Source: Lasioglossum baleicum
Lineage: Eukaryota > Arthropoda > Insecta > Hymenoptera > Halictidae
Direction of reading: 5' to 3'
Length of the DNA stretch: 64,000 bases
NCBI RefSeq assembly: GCF_051020765.1
Contig: NW_027469233.1
Span: 1 to 64,000, forward strand
Below the pieces are notes generated by a model. The model saw only the letters and a list, made by a program, of their open reading frames with translations. It was not told the DNA's origin and searched no databases. Shown here in pieces: positions 1 to 11,584 of this stretch. The translations under genes were made by a program, and so were the position numbers. Each line of letters opens with the position of its first letter. Position 1 is the stretch's first letter.

Positions 1-559
1 TGCGTTATGCGTTATGCGTTATGCGTTATGCGTTATGCGTTATGCGTTATGCGTTATGCGTTATGCGTTATGCGTTATGCGTTATGCGTTATGCGTTATG
101 CGTTATGCGTTATGCGTTATGCGTTATGCGTTATGCGTTATGCGTTATGCGTTATGCGTTATGCGTTATGCGTTATGCGTTATGCGTTATGCGTTATGCG
201 TTATGCGTTATGCGTTATGCGTTATGCGTTATGCGTTATGCGTTATGCGTTATGCGTTATGCGTTATGCGTTATGCGTTATGCGTTATGCGTTATGCGTT
301 ATGCGTTATGCGTTATGCGTTATGCGTTATGCGTTATGCGTTATGCGTTATGCGTTATGCGTTATGCGTTATGCGTTATGCGTTATGCGTTATGCGTTAT
401 GCGTTATGCGTTATGCGTTATGCGTTATGCGTTATGCGTTATGCGTTATGCGTTATGCGTTATGCGTTATGCGTTATGCGTTATGCGTTATGCGTTATGC
501 GTTATGCGTTATGCGTTATGCGTTATGCGTTATGCGTTATGCGTTATGCGTTATGCGTT
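1..559 (+). repeat. Pure canonical run, cut by window edge
   Basis: Only ATGCGTT units are seen here (79 complete units from position 7). The run is longer in reality because it starts before the window. It ends at the first ATCCGTT unit at 560, which opens a D-type module. Confidence 0.95.
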
Positions 560-1273
560 ATCCGTTATGCGTTATGCGATATGCGTTATTCGTTATGCGT
601 TATGCGTTATGCGTTATCCGTTATCCGTTATGCGTTACGCGTTACGCGTTATGGGTTATGCGTTATGCGTTATCCGTTATGCTTTACGCGTTATGCGTTA
701 TGCGTTATGCGTTATGCGTCATGCGTTATCCGTTATGCGTTATGCGTTATGCGTTATGCGTTATGCGTTATGCGTTATGCGTTATGCGTTATGCGTTATG
801 CGTTATGCGTTATGCGTTATGCGTTATGCGTTATGCGTTATGCGTTATGCGTTATGCGTTATGCGTTATGCGTTATGCGTTATGCGTTATGCGTTATGCG
901 TTATGCGTTATGCGTTATGCGTTATGCGTTACGCGTTATGCGTTATGCGTTACGCGTTATGCGTTACGCGTTATGCGTTATGCGTTATGCGTTATGCGTT
1001 ATGCGTTATGCGTTATGCGTTATGCGTTATGCGTTATCCGTTATGCGTTATGCGATATGCGTTATTCGTTATGCGTTATGCGTTATGCGTTATGCGTTAT
1101 GCGTTATCCGTTATCCGTTATGCGTTACGCGTTACGCGTTATGGGTTATGCGTTATGCGTTATGCGTTATGCGTTATGCGTTATGCGTTATGCGTTATGC
1201 GTTATCCGTTATGCGTTATGCGATATGCGTTATTCGTTATGCGTTATGCGTTATGCGTTATGCGTTATGCGTT
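560..1273 (+). repeat. D-type module leading into an A module
   Basis: This stretch has the D signature: ATCCGTT at 560, then ATGCGAT, ATTCGTT, a doubled ATCCGTT, a doubled ACGCGTT, ATGGGTT, and ATGCTTT with ATGCGTC near 672-720. A pure stretch follows, then a second D segment of ACGCGTT and ATCCGTT units (about 926-1230). In most other places D leads into module B; here it leads into A at 1274. That makes it a different combination of the same parts, probably produced by recombination. Confidence 0.85.
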
Positions 1274-1427
1274 ATGTGTTATGCGTTATGCGTTAAGCGT
1301 TATACGTTATGCGTTATGCGTTATGTGTTATGCGTTATGCGTTATGTGTTATGCGTTGTGCTTTACGGGTTATGCGATATGCGTTATGCGTTATGACTTT
1401 TTCATTGAACGTTATGCGTTATGCGAT
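1274..1427 (+). repeat. Module A, copy 1
   Basis: Reference copy of the 154-bp module (22 units). Diagnostic units are ATGTGTT at 1274, AAGCGTT at 1295, ATACGTT at 1302, ATGTGTT at 1323 and 1344, GTGCTTT at 1358, ACGGGTT at 1365 and ATGCGAT at 1372 and 1421. The divergent box is at 1393 (ATGACTT), 1400 (TTTCATT) and 1407 (GAACGTT). The box differs from three canonical units at 8 of 21 positions yet keeps the 7-bp phase. No function can be assigned. Confidence 0.95.
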
Positions 1428-2785
1428 ATGCGATATGCGTTATGCGTTATGCGTTATGCGTTATGCGTTATGCGTTATGCGTTATGCGTTATGCGTTATG
1501 CGTTATGCGTTATGCGTTATGCGTTATGCGTTATGCGTTATGCGTTATGCGTTATGCGTTATGCGTTATGCGTTATGCGTTATGCGTTATGCGTTATGCG
1601 TTATGCCTTATGCGTTATGCGTTATGCGTTATGCGTTATGCGTTATGCGCCATGCGTTATCCGTTATGCGTTATCCGTTATGCGTTACGCGTTATGCGTT
1701 ATGCGTTATGCGTTATGCGTTAAGCGTTATACGTTATGCGATATGCGTTATGCGTTATGTGTTATGCGTTATGCGTTATGCGTTATGCGTTATGCGTTAT
1801 GCGTTATGCGTTATGCGTAATGCGTTATGCGTTATGCGTTATGCGTTATGCGTTATGCGTTATGCGTTATGCGTTATGCGTTATGCGTTATGCGTTATGC
1901 GTCATGCGTTATGCGTTATGCGTTCTGCGTTATGCGTCATGCGTTATGCGTTATGCGTTCTGCGTTATGCGTTATGCGTTATGCGTTATGCGTTATGCGT
2001 TATGCGTTATGCGTTATGCGTTATGCGTTATGCGTTATGCGTTATGCGTTATGCGTTATGCGTTATGCGTTATGCGTTATGCGTTATGCGTTATGCCTTA
2101 TGCGTTATGCGTTATGCGTTATGCGTTATGCGTTATGCGTTATGCGTTATGCGTTATGCGTTATGCGTTATGCGTTATGCGTTATGCGTTATGCGTTATG
2201 CGTTATGCGTTATGCGTTATGCGTTATGCGTTATGCGTTATGCGTTATGCTTTATGCGTTATGCGTTATGCGTTATGCGTTATGCGTTATGCGTTATGCG
2301 TTATGCGTTATGCGTTATGCGTTATGCGTTATGCGTTATGCGTTATGCGTTATGCGTTATGCGTTATGCGTTATGCGTTATGCGTTATGCGTTATGCGTT
2401 ATGCGTTATGCGTTATGCGTTATGCGTTATGCGTTATGCGTTATGCGTTATGCGTTATGCGTTATGCGTTATGCGTTATGCGTTATGCGTTATGCGCCAT
2501 GCGTTATCCGTTATGCGTTATCCGTTATGCGTTACGCGTTATGCGTTATGCGTTATGCGTTATGCGTTATGCGTTAAGCGTTATACGTTATGCGATATGC
2601 GTTATGCGTTATGTGTTATGCGTTATGCGTTATGCGTTATGCGTTATGTGTTATGCGTTATGCGTTATGCGTTATGCGTTATGCGTTATGCGTTAAGCGT
2701 TATGCGTTGTGCGATATGCGTTATTCGTTATGCGTTATGCGTTATGCGTCATGCGTTATGCGTTATGCGTTCTGCGTTATGCGTC
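1428..2785 (+). repeat. E/F variant block after A copy 1
   Basis: This block is mostly canonical units with E modules starting at 1645 and 2492 (ATGCGCC, then ATCCGTT twice and ACGCGTT). It also holds an F module at 1897-1966 (ATGCGTC, three canonical units and CTGCGTT, twice) and an AAGCGTT, ATACGTT, ATGCGAT trio near 1722. ATGCGTA lies near 1813, and single ATGCCTT and ATGCTTT markers are present. A second CTGCGTT lies at 2772 before the next pure run. No gene. Confidence 0.85.
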
Positions 2786-3443
2786 ATGCGTTATGCGTTA
2801 TGCGTTATGCGTTATGCGTTATGCGTTATGCGTTATGCGTTATGCGTTATGCGTTATGCGTTATGCGTTATGCGTTATGCGTTATGCGTTATGCGTTATG
2901 CGTTATGCGTTATGCGTTATGCGTTATGCGTTATGCGTTATGCGTTATGCGTTATGCGTTATGCGTTATGCGTTATGCGTTATGCGTTATGCGTTATGCG
3001 TTATGCGTTATGCGTTATGCGTTATGCGTTATGCGTTATGCGTTATGCGTTATGCGTTATGCGTTATGCGTTATGCGTTATGCGTTATGCGTTATGCGTT
3101 ATGCGTTATGCGTTATGCGTTATGCGTTATGCGTTATGCGTTATGCGTTATGCGTTATGCGTTATGCGTTATGCGTTATGCGTTATGCGTTATGCGTTAT
3201 GCGTTATGCGTTATGCGTTATGCGTTATGCGTTATGCGTTATGCGTTATGCGTTATGCGTTATGCGTTATGCGTTATGCGTTATGCGTTATGCGTTATGC
3301 GTTATGCGTTATGCGTTATGCGTTATGCGTTATGCGTTATGCGTTATGCGTTATGCGTTATGCGTTATGCGTTATGCGTTATGCGTTATGCGTTATGCGT
3401 TATGCGTTATGCGTTATGCGTTATGCGTTATGCGTTATGCGTT
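2786..3443 (+). repeat. Pure canonical run, 94 units
   Basis: 658 bp without a single variant unit, between ATGCGTC at 2779 and ATCCGTT at 3444. Runs of this kind sit directly left of several D modules, at the same relative position but with different lengths. Confidence 0.92.
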
Positions 3444-4738
3444 ATCCGTTATGCGTTATGCGATATGCGTTATTCGTTATGCGTTATGCGTTATGCGTTA
3501 TGCGTTATGCGTTATCCGTTATCCGTTATGCGTTACGCGTTACGCGTTATGGGTTATGCGTTATGCGTTATCCGTTATGCTTTACGCGTTATGCGTTATG
3601 CGTTATGCGTTATGCGTCATGCGTTATCCGTTATGCGTTATGCGTTATGCGTTATGCGTTATGCGTTATGCGTTATGCGTTATGCGTTATGCGTTATGCG
3701 TTATGCGTTATGCGTTATGCGTTATGCGTTATGCGTTATGCGTTATGCGTTATGCGTTATGCGTTATGCGTTATGCGTTATGCGTTATGCGTTATGCGTT
3801 ATGCGTTATGCGTTACGCGTTATGCGTTATGCGTTACGCGTTATGCGTTACGCGTTATGCGTTATGCGTTATGCGTTATGCGTTATGCGTTATGCGTTAT
3901 GCGTTATGCGTTATGCGTTATCCGTTATGCGTTATGCGATATGCGTTATTCGTTATGCGTTATGCGTTATGCGTTATGCGTTATGCGTTATCCGTTATCC
4001 GTTATGCGTTACGCGTTACGCGTTATGGGTTATGCGTTATGCGTTATGCGTTATGCGTTATGCGTTATGCGTTATGCGTTATGCGTTATGCGTTATCCGT
4101 TATGCGTTATGCGATATGCGTTATTCGTTATGCGTTATGCGTTATGCGTTATGCGTTATGCGTTATCCGTTATCCGTTATGCGTTACGCGTTACGCGTTA
4201 TGGGTTATGCGTTATGCGTTATCCGTTATGCGTTACGCGTTACGCGTTATGGGTTATGCGTTATGCGTTATCCGTTATGCTTTACGCGTTATGCGTTATG
4301 CGTTATGCGTTATGCGTCATGCGTTATCCGTTATGCGTTATGCGTTATGCGTTATGCGTTATGCGTTATGCGTTATGCGTTATGCGTTATGCGTTATGCG
4401 TTATGCGTTATGCGTTATGCGTTATGCGTTATGCGTTATGCGTTATGCGTTATGCGTTATGCGTTATGCGTTAAGCGTTATGCGTTATGCGTTATGCGTT
4501 ATGCGTTATGCGTTATGCGTTATGCGATATGCGTTATGCGTTATGCGTTATGCGTTATGCGTTACGCGTTATGCGTTACGCGTTATGCGTTATGCGTTAT
4601 GCGTTATGCGTTATGCGTTATGCGTTATGCGTTATGCGTTATTCGTTATGCGTTATGCGTTATGCGTTATGCGTTATGCGTTATGCGTTATGCGATGTGC
4701 GTTATGCGTTATGCGTTATGCGTTATGCGTTATGCGTT
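3444..4738 (+). repeat. Module D, copy 1 (about 1.3 kb)
   Basis: Starts with ATCCGTT at 3444. It holds repeated sets of ATGCGAT and ATTCGTT, paired ATCCGTT, paired ACGCGTT with ATGGGTT, and ATGCTTT with ACGCGTT and ATGCGTC. AAGCGTT lies at 4473, followed by ACGCGTT, ATTCGTT and ATGCGAT plus GTGCGTT just before module B. The distance from the first ATCCGTT to B is 1295 bp here. The corresponding copies measure 1309, 1330 and 1302 bp (starts at 12124, 20230 and 26110). Confidence 0.9.
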
Positions 4739-5207
4739 AAGGATTATGACTTTTTCATTGAGCGTTATGCGTTATGACTTTTCCATTGAGCGTTATGCGT
4801 TATGCGTTATGCGTTATGCGTTATGCGTTATGCGTTAAGCATTATGACTTTTTCATTGAGCGTTATGCGTTATGACTTTTCCATTGAGCGTTATGCGTTA
4901 TTCGTTATGGGTTATGCGTTATGCGTTATGGGTTATGCGTTATGCGTTATGCGTTATGCGTTATGCGTTATGCGTTATGCATTATGCGTTATGCGTTATC
5001 CGTTATGCGTTATGCGTTATGCGTAATGCGTTATGAGTAATGTGTCATGCGTTATCCGTTATGCGTTACGCGTTACGCGTTATGCGTTACGCGTTATGCG
5101 TTATCCGTTATGCTTTACGCGTTATGCGTTATGCGTTATGCGTTATGCGTCATGCGTTATCCGTTATGCGTTATGCGTTATGCGTTATGCGTTATGCGTT
5201 ATCCGTT
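4739..5207 (+). repeat. Module B-C, copy 1 (469 bp, reference)
   Basis: B has AAGGATT at 4739 and four ATGACTT boxes at 4746, 4774, 4844 and 4872. The box is followed alternately by TTTCATT (4753, 4851) and TTCCATT (4781, 4879), and then by GAGCGTT. AAGCATT at 4837 starts the second half. ATTCGTT at 4900 and ATGGGTT at 4907 and 4928 close B. C has ATGCATT at 4977, ATGCGTA at 5019, ATGAGTA at 5033, ATGTGTC at 5040 and ATCCGTT at 5054 and 5201. Every start is a multiple of 7. Four copies have exactly this 469-bp spacing. Confidence 0.95.
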
Positions 5208-5711
5208 ATGCGTTATGCGTTATGCGTTATGCGTTATGCGTTATGCGTTATGCGTTATGCGTTATGCGTTATGCGTTATGCGTTATGCGTTATGCGTTAT
5301 GCGTTATGCGTTATGCGTTATGCGTTATGCGTTATGCGTTATGCGTTATGCGTTATGCGTTATGCGTTATGCGTTATGCGTTATGCGTTATGCGTTATGC
5401 GTTATGCGTTATGCGTTATGCGTTATGCGTTATGCGTTATGCGTTATGCGTTATGCGTTATGCGTTATGCGTTATGCGTTATGCGTTATGCGTTATGCGT
5501 TATGCGTTATGCGTTATGCGTTATGCGTTATGCGTTATGCGTTATGCGTTATGCGTTATGCGTTATGCGTTATGCGTTATGCGTTATGCGTTATGCGTTA
5601 TGCGTTATGCGTTATGCGTTATGCGTTATGCGTTATGCGTTATGCGTTATGCGTTATGCGTTATGCGTTATGCGTTATGCGTTATGCGTTATGCGTTATG
5701 CGTTATGCGTT
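5208..5711 (+). repeat. Pure canonical run, 72 units
   Basis: 504 bp of unmodified units between the last ATCCGTT of C and the ATGCTTT marker at 5712. The matching run after each other B-C copy is shorter. Confidence 0.92.
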
Positions 5712-6341
5712 ATGCTTTATGCGTTATGCGTTATGCGTTATGCGTTATGCGTTATGCGTTATGCGTTATGCGTTATGCGTTATGCGTTATGCGTTATGCG
5801 TTATGCGTTATGCGTTATGCCTTATGCCTTATGCGTTATGCGTTATGCGTTATGCGTTATGCGTTATGCGTTATGCGTTATGCGTTATGCGTTATGCGTT
5901 ATGCGTTATGCGTTATGCGTTATGCGTTATGCGTTATGCGTTATGCGTTATGCGTTATGCGTTATGCGTTATGCGTTATGCGTTATGCGTTATGCCTTAT
6001 GCGTTATGCGTTATGCGTTATGCGTTATGCGTTATGCGTTATGCGTTATGCGTTATGCGTTATGCGTTATGCGTTATGCGTTATGCGTTATGCGTTATGC
6101 GTTATGCGTTATGCGTTATGCGTTATGCGTTATGCGTTATGCGTTATGCGTTATGCGTTATGCGTTATGCGTTATGCGTTATGCGTTATGCGTTATGCGT
6201 TATGCGTTATGCGTTATGCGTTATGCGTTATGCGTTATGCGTTATGCGTTATGCGTTATGCGTTATGCGTTATGCGTTATGCGTTATGCGTTATGCGTTA
6301 TGCGTTATGCGTTATGCGTTATGCGTTATGCGTTATGCGTT
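5712..6341 (+). repeat. ATGCTTT / ATGCCTT marker block
   Basis: ATGCTTT at 5712, an ATGCCTT pair at 5817 and 5824, a single ATGCCTT at 5992, then a pure run of 49 units to 6341. The order ATGCTTT, run, ATGCCTT pair recurs after the other B-C modules and in the A-rich zone. Confidence 0.85.
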
Positions 6342-7391
6342 ATGCGTCATGCGTTATGCGTTATGCGTTCTGCGTTATGCGTCATGCGTTATGCGTTATG
6401 CGTTCTGCGTTATGCGTTATGCGTTATGCGTTATGCGTTATGCGTTATGCGTTATGCGTTATGCGTTATGCGTTATGCGTTATGCGTTATGCGTTATGCC
6501 TTATGCGTTATGCGTTATGCGTTATGCGTTATGCGTTATGCGTTATGCGTTATGCGTTATGCGTTATGCGTTATGCGCCATGCGTTATCCGTTATGCGTT
6601 ATCCGTTATGCGTTACGCGTTATGCGTTATGCGTCATGCGTTATGCGTTATGCGTTCTGCGTTATGCGTTATGCGTTATGCGTTATGCGTTATGCGTTAT
6701 GCGTTATGCGTTATGCGTTATGCGTTATGCGTTATGCGTTATGCGTTATGCGTTATGCGTTATGCGTTATGCGTTATGCGTTATGCCTTATGCCTTATGC
6801 GTTATGCGTTATGCGTTATGCGTTATGCGTTATGCGTTATGCGTTATGCGTTATGCGTTATGCGCCATGCGTTATCCGTTATGCGTTATCCGTTATGCGT
6901 TACGCGTTATGCGTTATGCGTTATGCGTTATGCGTCATGCGTTATGCGTTATGCGTTCTGCGTTATGCGTCATGCGTTATGCGTTATGCGTTCTGCGTTA
7001 TGCGTTATGCGTTATGCGTTATGCGTTATGCGTTATGCGTTATGCCTTATGCCTTATGCGTTATGCGTTATGCGTTATGCGTTATGCGTTATGCGTTATG
7101 CGTTATGCGTTATGCGTTATGCGCCATGCGTTATCCGTTATGCGTTATCCGTTATGCGTTACGCGTTATGCGTTATGCGTTATGCGTTATGCGTTATGCG
7201 TTATGCGTTATGCGTTATGCGTTATGCGTTATGCGTTATGCGTTATGCGTTATGCGTTATGCGTTATGCGTTATGCGTTATGCGTTATGCGTTATGCGTT
7301 ATGCGTTATGCGTTATGCGTTATGCGTTATGCGTTATGCGTTATGCGTTATGCGTTATGCGTTATGCGTTATGCGTTATGCGTTATGAGTT
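6342..7391 (+). repeat. Module K, copy 1 (F-E-F-E with terminal ATGAGTT)
   Basis: An F pair starts at 6342, E at 6573, a half F (one CTGCGTT) follows, then E at 6860, an extra F pair at 6930 and E at 7119. A pure run of 31 units leads to ATGAGTT at 7385. K copies at 30933 and 39305 lack one F-E cycle, so this copy looks internally duplicated. Confidence 0.85.
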
Positions 7392-7573
7392 ATGCGTTAT
7401 GCGTTATGCGTTATGCGTTATGCGTTATGCGTTATGCGTTATGCGTTATGCGTTATGCGTTATGCGTTATGCGTTATGCGTTATGCGTTATGCGTTATGC
7501 GTTATGCGTTATGCGTTACGCGTTACGCGTTATGCGTTATGCGTTATGCGTTATGCGTTATGCGTTATGCGTT

Positions 7574-7727
7574 ATGTGTTATGCGTTATGCGTTAAGCGT
7601 TATACGTTATGCGTTATGCGTTATGTGTTATGCGTTATGCGTTATGTGTTATGCGTTGTGCTTTACGGGTTATGCGATATGCGTTATGCGTTATGACTTT
7701 TTCATTGAACGTTATGCGTTATGCGAT
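7574..7727 (+). repeat. Module A, copy 2
   Basis: Same 22-unit order as copy 1, exactly 6300 bp (900 units) downstream. The divergent box starts at 7693. It is preceded by two ACGCGTT units near 7518, the usual lead-in to A in the right half of the window. Confidence 0.95.
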
Positions 7728-9295
7728 ATGCGTTATGCGTTATGCGTTATGCGTTATGCGTTATGCGTTATGCGTTATGCGTTATGCGTTATGCGTTATG
7801 CGTTATGCGTTATGCGTTATGCGTTATGCGTTATGCGTTATGCGTTATGCGTTATGCGTTATGCGTTATGCGTTATGCGTTATGCGTTATGCGTTATGCG
7901 TTATGCGTTATGCCTTATGCGTTATGCGTTATGCGTTATGCGTTATGCGTTATGCGCCATGCGTTATCCGTTATGCGTTATCCGTTATGCGTTACCCGTT
8001 ATGCGTTATGCGTTATGCGTTATGCGTTAAGCGTTATACGTTATGCGATATGCGTTATGCGTTATGTGTTATGCGTTATGCGTTATGCGTTATGCGTTAT
8101 GCGTTATGCGTTATGCGTTATGCGTTATGCGTAATGCGTTATGCGTTATGCGTTATGCGTTATGCGTTATGCGTTATGCGTTATGCGTTATGCGTTATGC
8201 GTTATGCGTTATGCGTCATGCGTTATGCGTTATGCGTTCTGCGTTATGCGTCATGCGTTATGCGTTATGCGTTCTGCGTTATGCGTTATGCGTTATGCGT
8301 TATGCGTTATGCGTTATGCGTTATGCGTTATGCGTTATGCGTTATGCGTTATGCGTTATGCGTTATGCGTTATGCGTTATGCGTTATGCCTTATGCGTTA
8401 TGCGTTATGCGTTATGCGTTATGCGTTATGCGTTATGCGTTATGCGTTATGCGTTATGCGTTATGCGTTATGCGTTATGCGTTATGCGTTATGCGTTATG
8501 CGTTATGCGTTATGCGTTATGCGTTATGCGTTATGCGTTATGCTTTATGCGTTATGCGTTATGCGTTATGCGTTATGCGTTATGCGTTATGCGTTATGCG
8601 TTATGCGTTATGCGTTATGCGTTATGCGTTATGCGTTATGCGTTATGCGTTATGCGTTATGCGTTATGCGTTATGCGTTATGCGTTATGCGTTATGCGTT
8701 ATGCGTTATGCGTTATGCGTTATGCCTTATGCCTTATGCGTTATGCGTTATGCGTTATGCGTTATGCGTTATGCGTTATGCGTTATGCGTTATGCGTTAT
8801 GCGTTATGCGCCATGCGTTATCCGTTATGCGTTATCCGTTATGCGTTACGCGTTATGCGTTATGCGTTATGCGTTATGCGTTATGCGTTAAGCGTTATAC
8901 GTTATGCGATATGCGTTATGCGTTATGTGTTATGCGTTATGCGTTATGCGTTATGCGTTATGTGTTATGCGTTATGCGTTATGCGTTATGCGTTATGCGT
9001 TATGCGTTAAGCGTCATGCGTTGTGCGATATGCGTTATTCGTTATGCGTTATGCGTTATGCGTCATGCGTTATGCGTTATGCGTTCTGCGTTATGCGTCA
9101 TGCGTTATGCGTTATGCGTTATGCGTTATGCGTTATGCGTTATGCGTTATGCGTTATGCGCCATGCGTTATCCGTTATGCGTTATCCGTTATGCGTTACG
9201 CGTTATGCGTTATGCGTCATGCGTTATGCGTTATGCGTTCTGCGTTATGCGTTATGCGTTATGCGTTATGCGTTATGCGTTATGCGTTATGCGTT
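7728..9295 (+). repeat. E/F variant block after A copy 2
   Basis: E modules start at 7952, 8806 and 9156, and an F pair at 8211. AAGCGTT and ATACGTT lie near 8029 and ATGCGTA at 8127. ATGCCTT and ATGCTTT markers are also present. In the E copy at 7952 the usual ACGCGTT is ACCCGTT (7994), a private substitution. No gene. Confidence 0.85.
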
Positions 9296-9421
9296 ATACG
9301 TTATGCGTTATGCGTTATGTGTTATGCGTTATGCGTTATGTGTTATGCGTTGTGCTTTACGGGTTATGCGATATGCGTTATGCGTTATGACTTTTTCATT
9401 GAACGTTATGCGTTATGCGAT
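9296..9421 (+). repeat. Module A, copy 3 (left-truncated)
   Basis: Starts directly at ATACGTT (9296). The ATGTGTT and AAGCGTT units that open a complete A module are replaced by canonical units. The divergent box starts at 9387 and is intact. Confidence 0.92.
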
Positions 9422-11514
9422 ATGCGATATGCGTTATGCGTTATGCGTTATGCGTTATGCGTTATGCGTTATGCGTTATGCGTTATGCGTTATGCGTTAT
9501 GCGTTATGCGTTATGCGTTATGCGTTATGCGTTATGCGTTATGCGTTATGCGTTATGCCTTATGTGTTATGCGTTATGCGTTATGCGTTATGCGTTATGC
9601 GCCATGCGTTATCCGTTATGCGTTATCCGTTATGCGTTACGCGTTATGCGTTATGCGTTATGCGTTATGCGTTAAGCGTTATACGTTATGCGATATGCGT
9701 TATGCGTTATGTGTTATGCGTTATGCGTTATGCGTTATGCGTTATGCGTTATGCGTTATGCGTTATGCGTAATGCGTTATGCGTTATGCGTTATGCGTTA
9801 TGCGTTATGCGTTATGCGTTATGCGTTATGCGTTATGCGTTATGCGTCATGCGTTATGCGTTATGCGTTCTGCGTTATGCGTCATGCGTTATGCGTTATG
9901 CGTTCTGCGTTATGCGTTATGCGTTATGCGTTATGCGTTATGCGTTATGCGTTATGCGTTATGCGTTATGCGTTATGCGTTATGCGTTATGCGTTATGCG
10001 TTATGCGTTATGCGTTATGCGTTATGCGTTATGCCTTATGCGTTATGCGTTATGCGTTATGCGTTATGCGTTATGCGTTATGCGTTATGCGTTATGCGTT
10101 ATGCGTTATGCGTTATGCGTTATGCGTTATGCGTTATGCGTTATGCGTTATGCGTTATGCGTTATGCGTTATGCTTTATGCGTTATGCGTTATGCGTTAT
10201 GCGTTATGCGTTATGCGTTATGCGTTATGCGTTATGCGTTATGCGTTATGCGTTATGCGTTATGCGTTATGCGTTATGCGTTATGCGTTATGCGTTATGC
10301 GTTATGCGTTATGCGTTATGCGTTATGCGTTATGCGTTATGCGTTATGCGTTATGCGTTATGCCTTATGTGTTATGCGTTATGCGTTATGCGTTATGCGT
10401 TATGCGCCATGCGTTATCCGTTATGCGTTATCCGTTATGCGTTACGCGTTATGCGTTATGCGTTATGCGTTATGCGTTAAGCGTTATACGTTATGCGATA
10501 TGCGTTATGTGTTATGCGTTATGCGTTATGCGTTATGCGTTATGCGTTATGCGTTATGCGTTATGCGTAATGCGTTATGCGTTATGCGTTATGCGTTATG
10601 CGTTATGCGTTATGCGTTATGCGTTATGCGTTATGCGTTATGCGTTATGCGTCATGCGTTATGCGTTATGCGTTCTGCGTTATGCGTCATGCGTTATGCG
10701 TTATGCGTTCTGCGTTATGCGTTATGCGTTATGCGTTATGCGTTATGCGTTATGCGTTATGCGTTATGCGTTATGCGTTATGCGTTATGCGTTATGCGTT
10801 ATGCGTTATGCGTTATGCGTTATGCGTTATGCCTTATGCGTTATGCGTTATGCGTTATGCGTTATGCGTTATGCGTTATGCGTTATGCGTTATGCGTTAT
10901 GCGTTATGCGTTATGCGTTATGCGTTATGCGTTATGCGTTATGCGTTATGCTTTATGCGTTATGCGTTATGCGTTATGCGTTATGCGTTATGCGTTATGC
11001 GTTATGCGTTATGCGTTATGCGTTATGCGTTATGCGTTATGCGTTATGCGTTATGCGTTATGCGTTATGCGTTATGCGTTATGCGTTATGCGTTATGCGT
11101 TATGCGTTATGCGTTATGCGTTATGCGTTATGCGTTATGCCTTATGCCTTATGCGTTATGCGTTATGCGTTATGCGTTATGCGTTATGCGTTATGCGTTA
11201 TGCGTTATGCGCCATGCGTTATCCGTTATGCGTTATCCGTTATGCGTTACGCGTTATGCGTTATGCGTTATGCGTTATGCGTTATGCGTTAAGCGTTATA
11301 CGTTATGCGATATGCGTTATGCGTTATGTGTTATGCGTTATGCGTTATGCGTTATGCGTTATGTGTTATGCGTTATGCGTTATGCGTTATGCGTTATGCG
11401 TTATGCGTTAAGCGTTATGCGTTGTGCGATATGCGTTATTCGTTATGCGTTATGCGTTATGCGTCATGCGTTATGCGTTATGCGTTCTGCGTTATGCGTC
11501 ATGCGTTATGCGTT
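9422..11514 (+). repeat. Tandem E-F higher-order repeat, period about 805 bp
   Basis: E modules start at 9597, 10402 and 11207, exactly 805 bp (115 units) apart. F pairs start at 9842 and 10647, also 805 bp apart. Other internal markers are spaced slightly differently: ATGCGTA at 9765 and 10563 (798 bp), ATGCTTT at 10171 and 10948 (777 bp). Whole-unit losses in one place are therefore balanced by gains elsewhere. After the third E the order changes to AAGCGTT, GTGCGAT, ATTCGTT and CTGCGTT. Confidence 0.88.
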
Positions 11515-11584
11515 ATGAGTTATGCGATATGCGTTATGGGTTATGCGTTATGTGTTATGGGCTCTGCGTTATGCGTTGTGCGTT
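11515..11584 (+). repeat. One-off cluster of ten variant-rich units
   Basis: Units are ATGAGTT (11515), ATGCGAT (11522), canonical (11529), ATGGGTT (11536), canonical (11543), ATGTGTT (11550), ATGGGCT (11557), CTGCGTT (11564), canonical (11571) and GTGCGTT (11578). I did not find this combination or the ATGGGCT unit elsewhere in the window. It separates the 805-bp HOR zone from the D-B-C zone. Confidence 0.88.

Noticed and set aside
560..728. DnaA box-like TTATCCG strings
   Set aside because: They come from ATCCGTT units and share only the first six bases with TTATCCACA; no AT-rich unwinding element or dnaA neighbour is present.
1358..1371. CENP-B box-like element around GTGCTTT and ACGGGTT in module A
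   Set aside because: The CGGG core is present but the TTCG and A positions required upstream of it in the CENP-B box are not.
1372..1378. HIP1-like GCGAT strings suggesting a cyanobacterium
   Set aside because: HIP1 is GCGATCGC; here GCGAT is followed by ATGCG, so the palindrome is absent.
1393..1413. Promoter or terminator at the ATGACTT/TTTCATT box
   Set aside because: The T-tract is only five bases and the ATGA/TCAT stem has four pairs with no GC-rich stem; no -10/-35 pair or downstream gene exists.
4900..4934. Telomere-like GGGTTA in ATGGGTT units
   Set aside because: GGGTTA arises only where ATGGGTT meets the next unit; it is not itself tandem and the array unit is not a telomere repeat I recognise.
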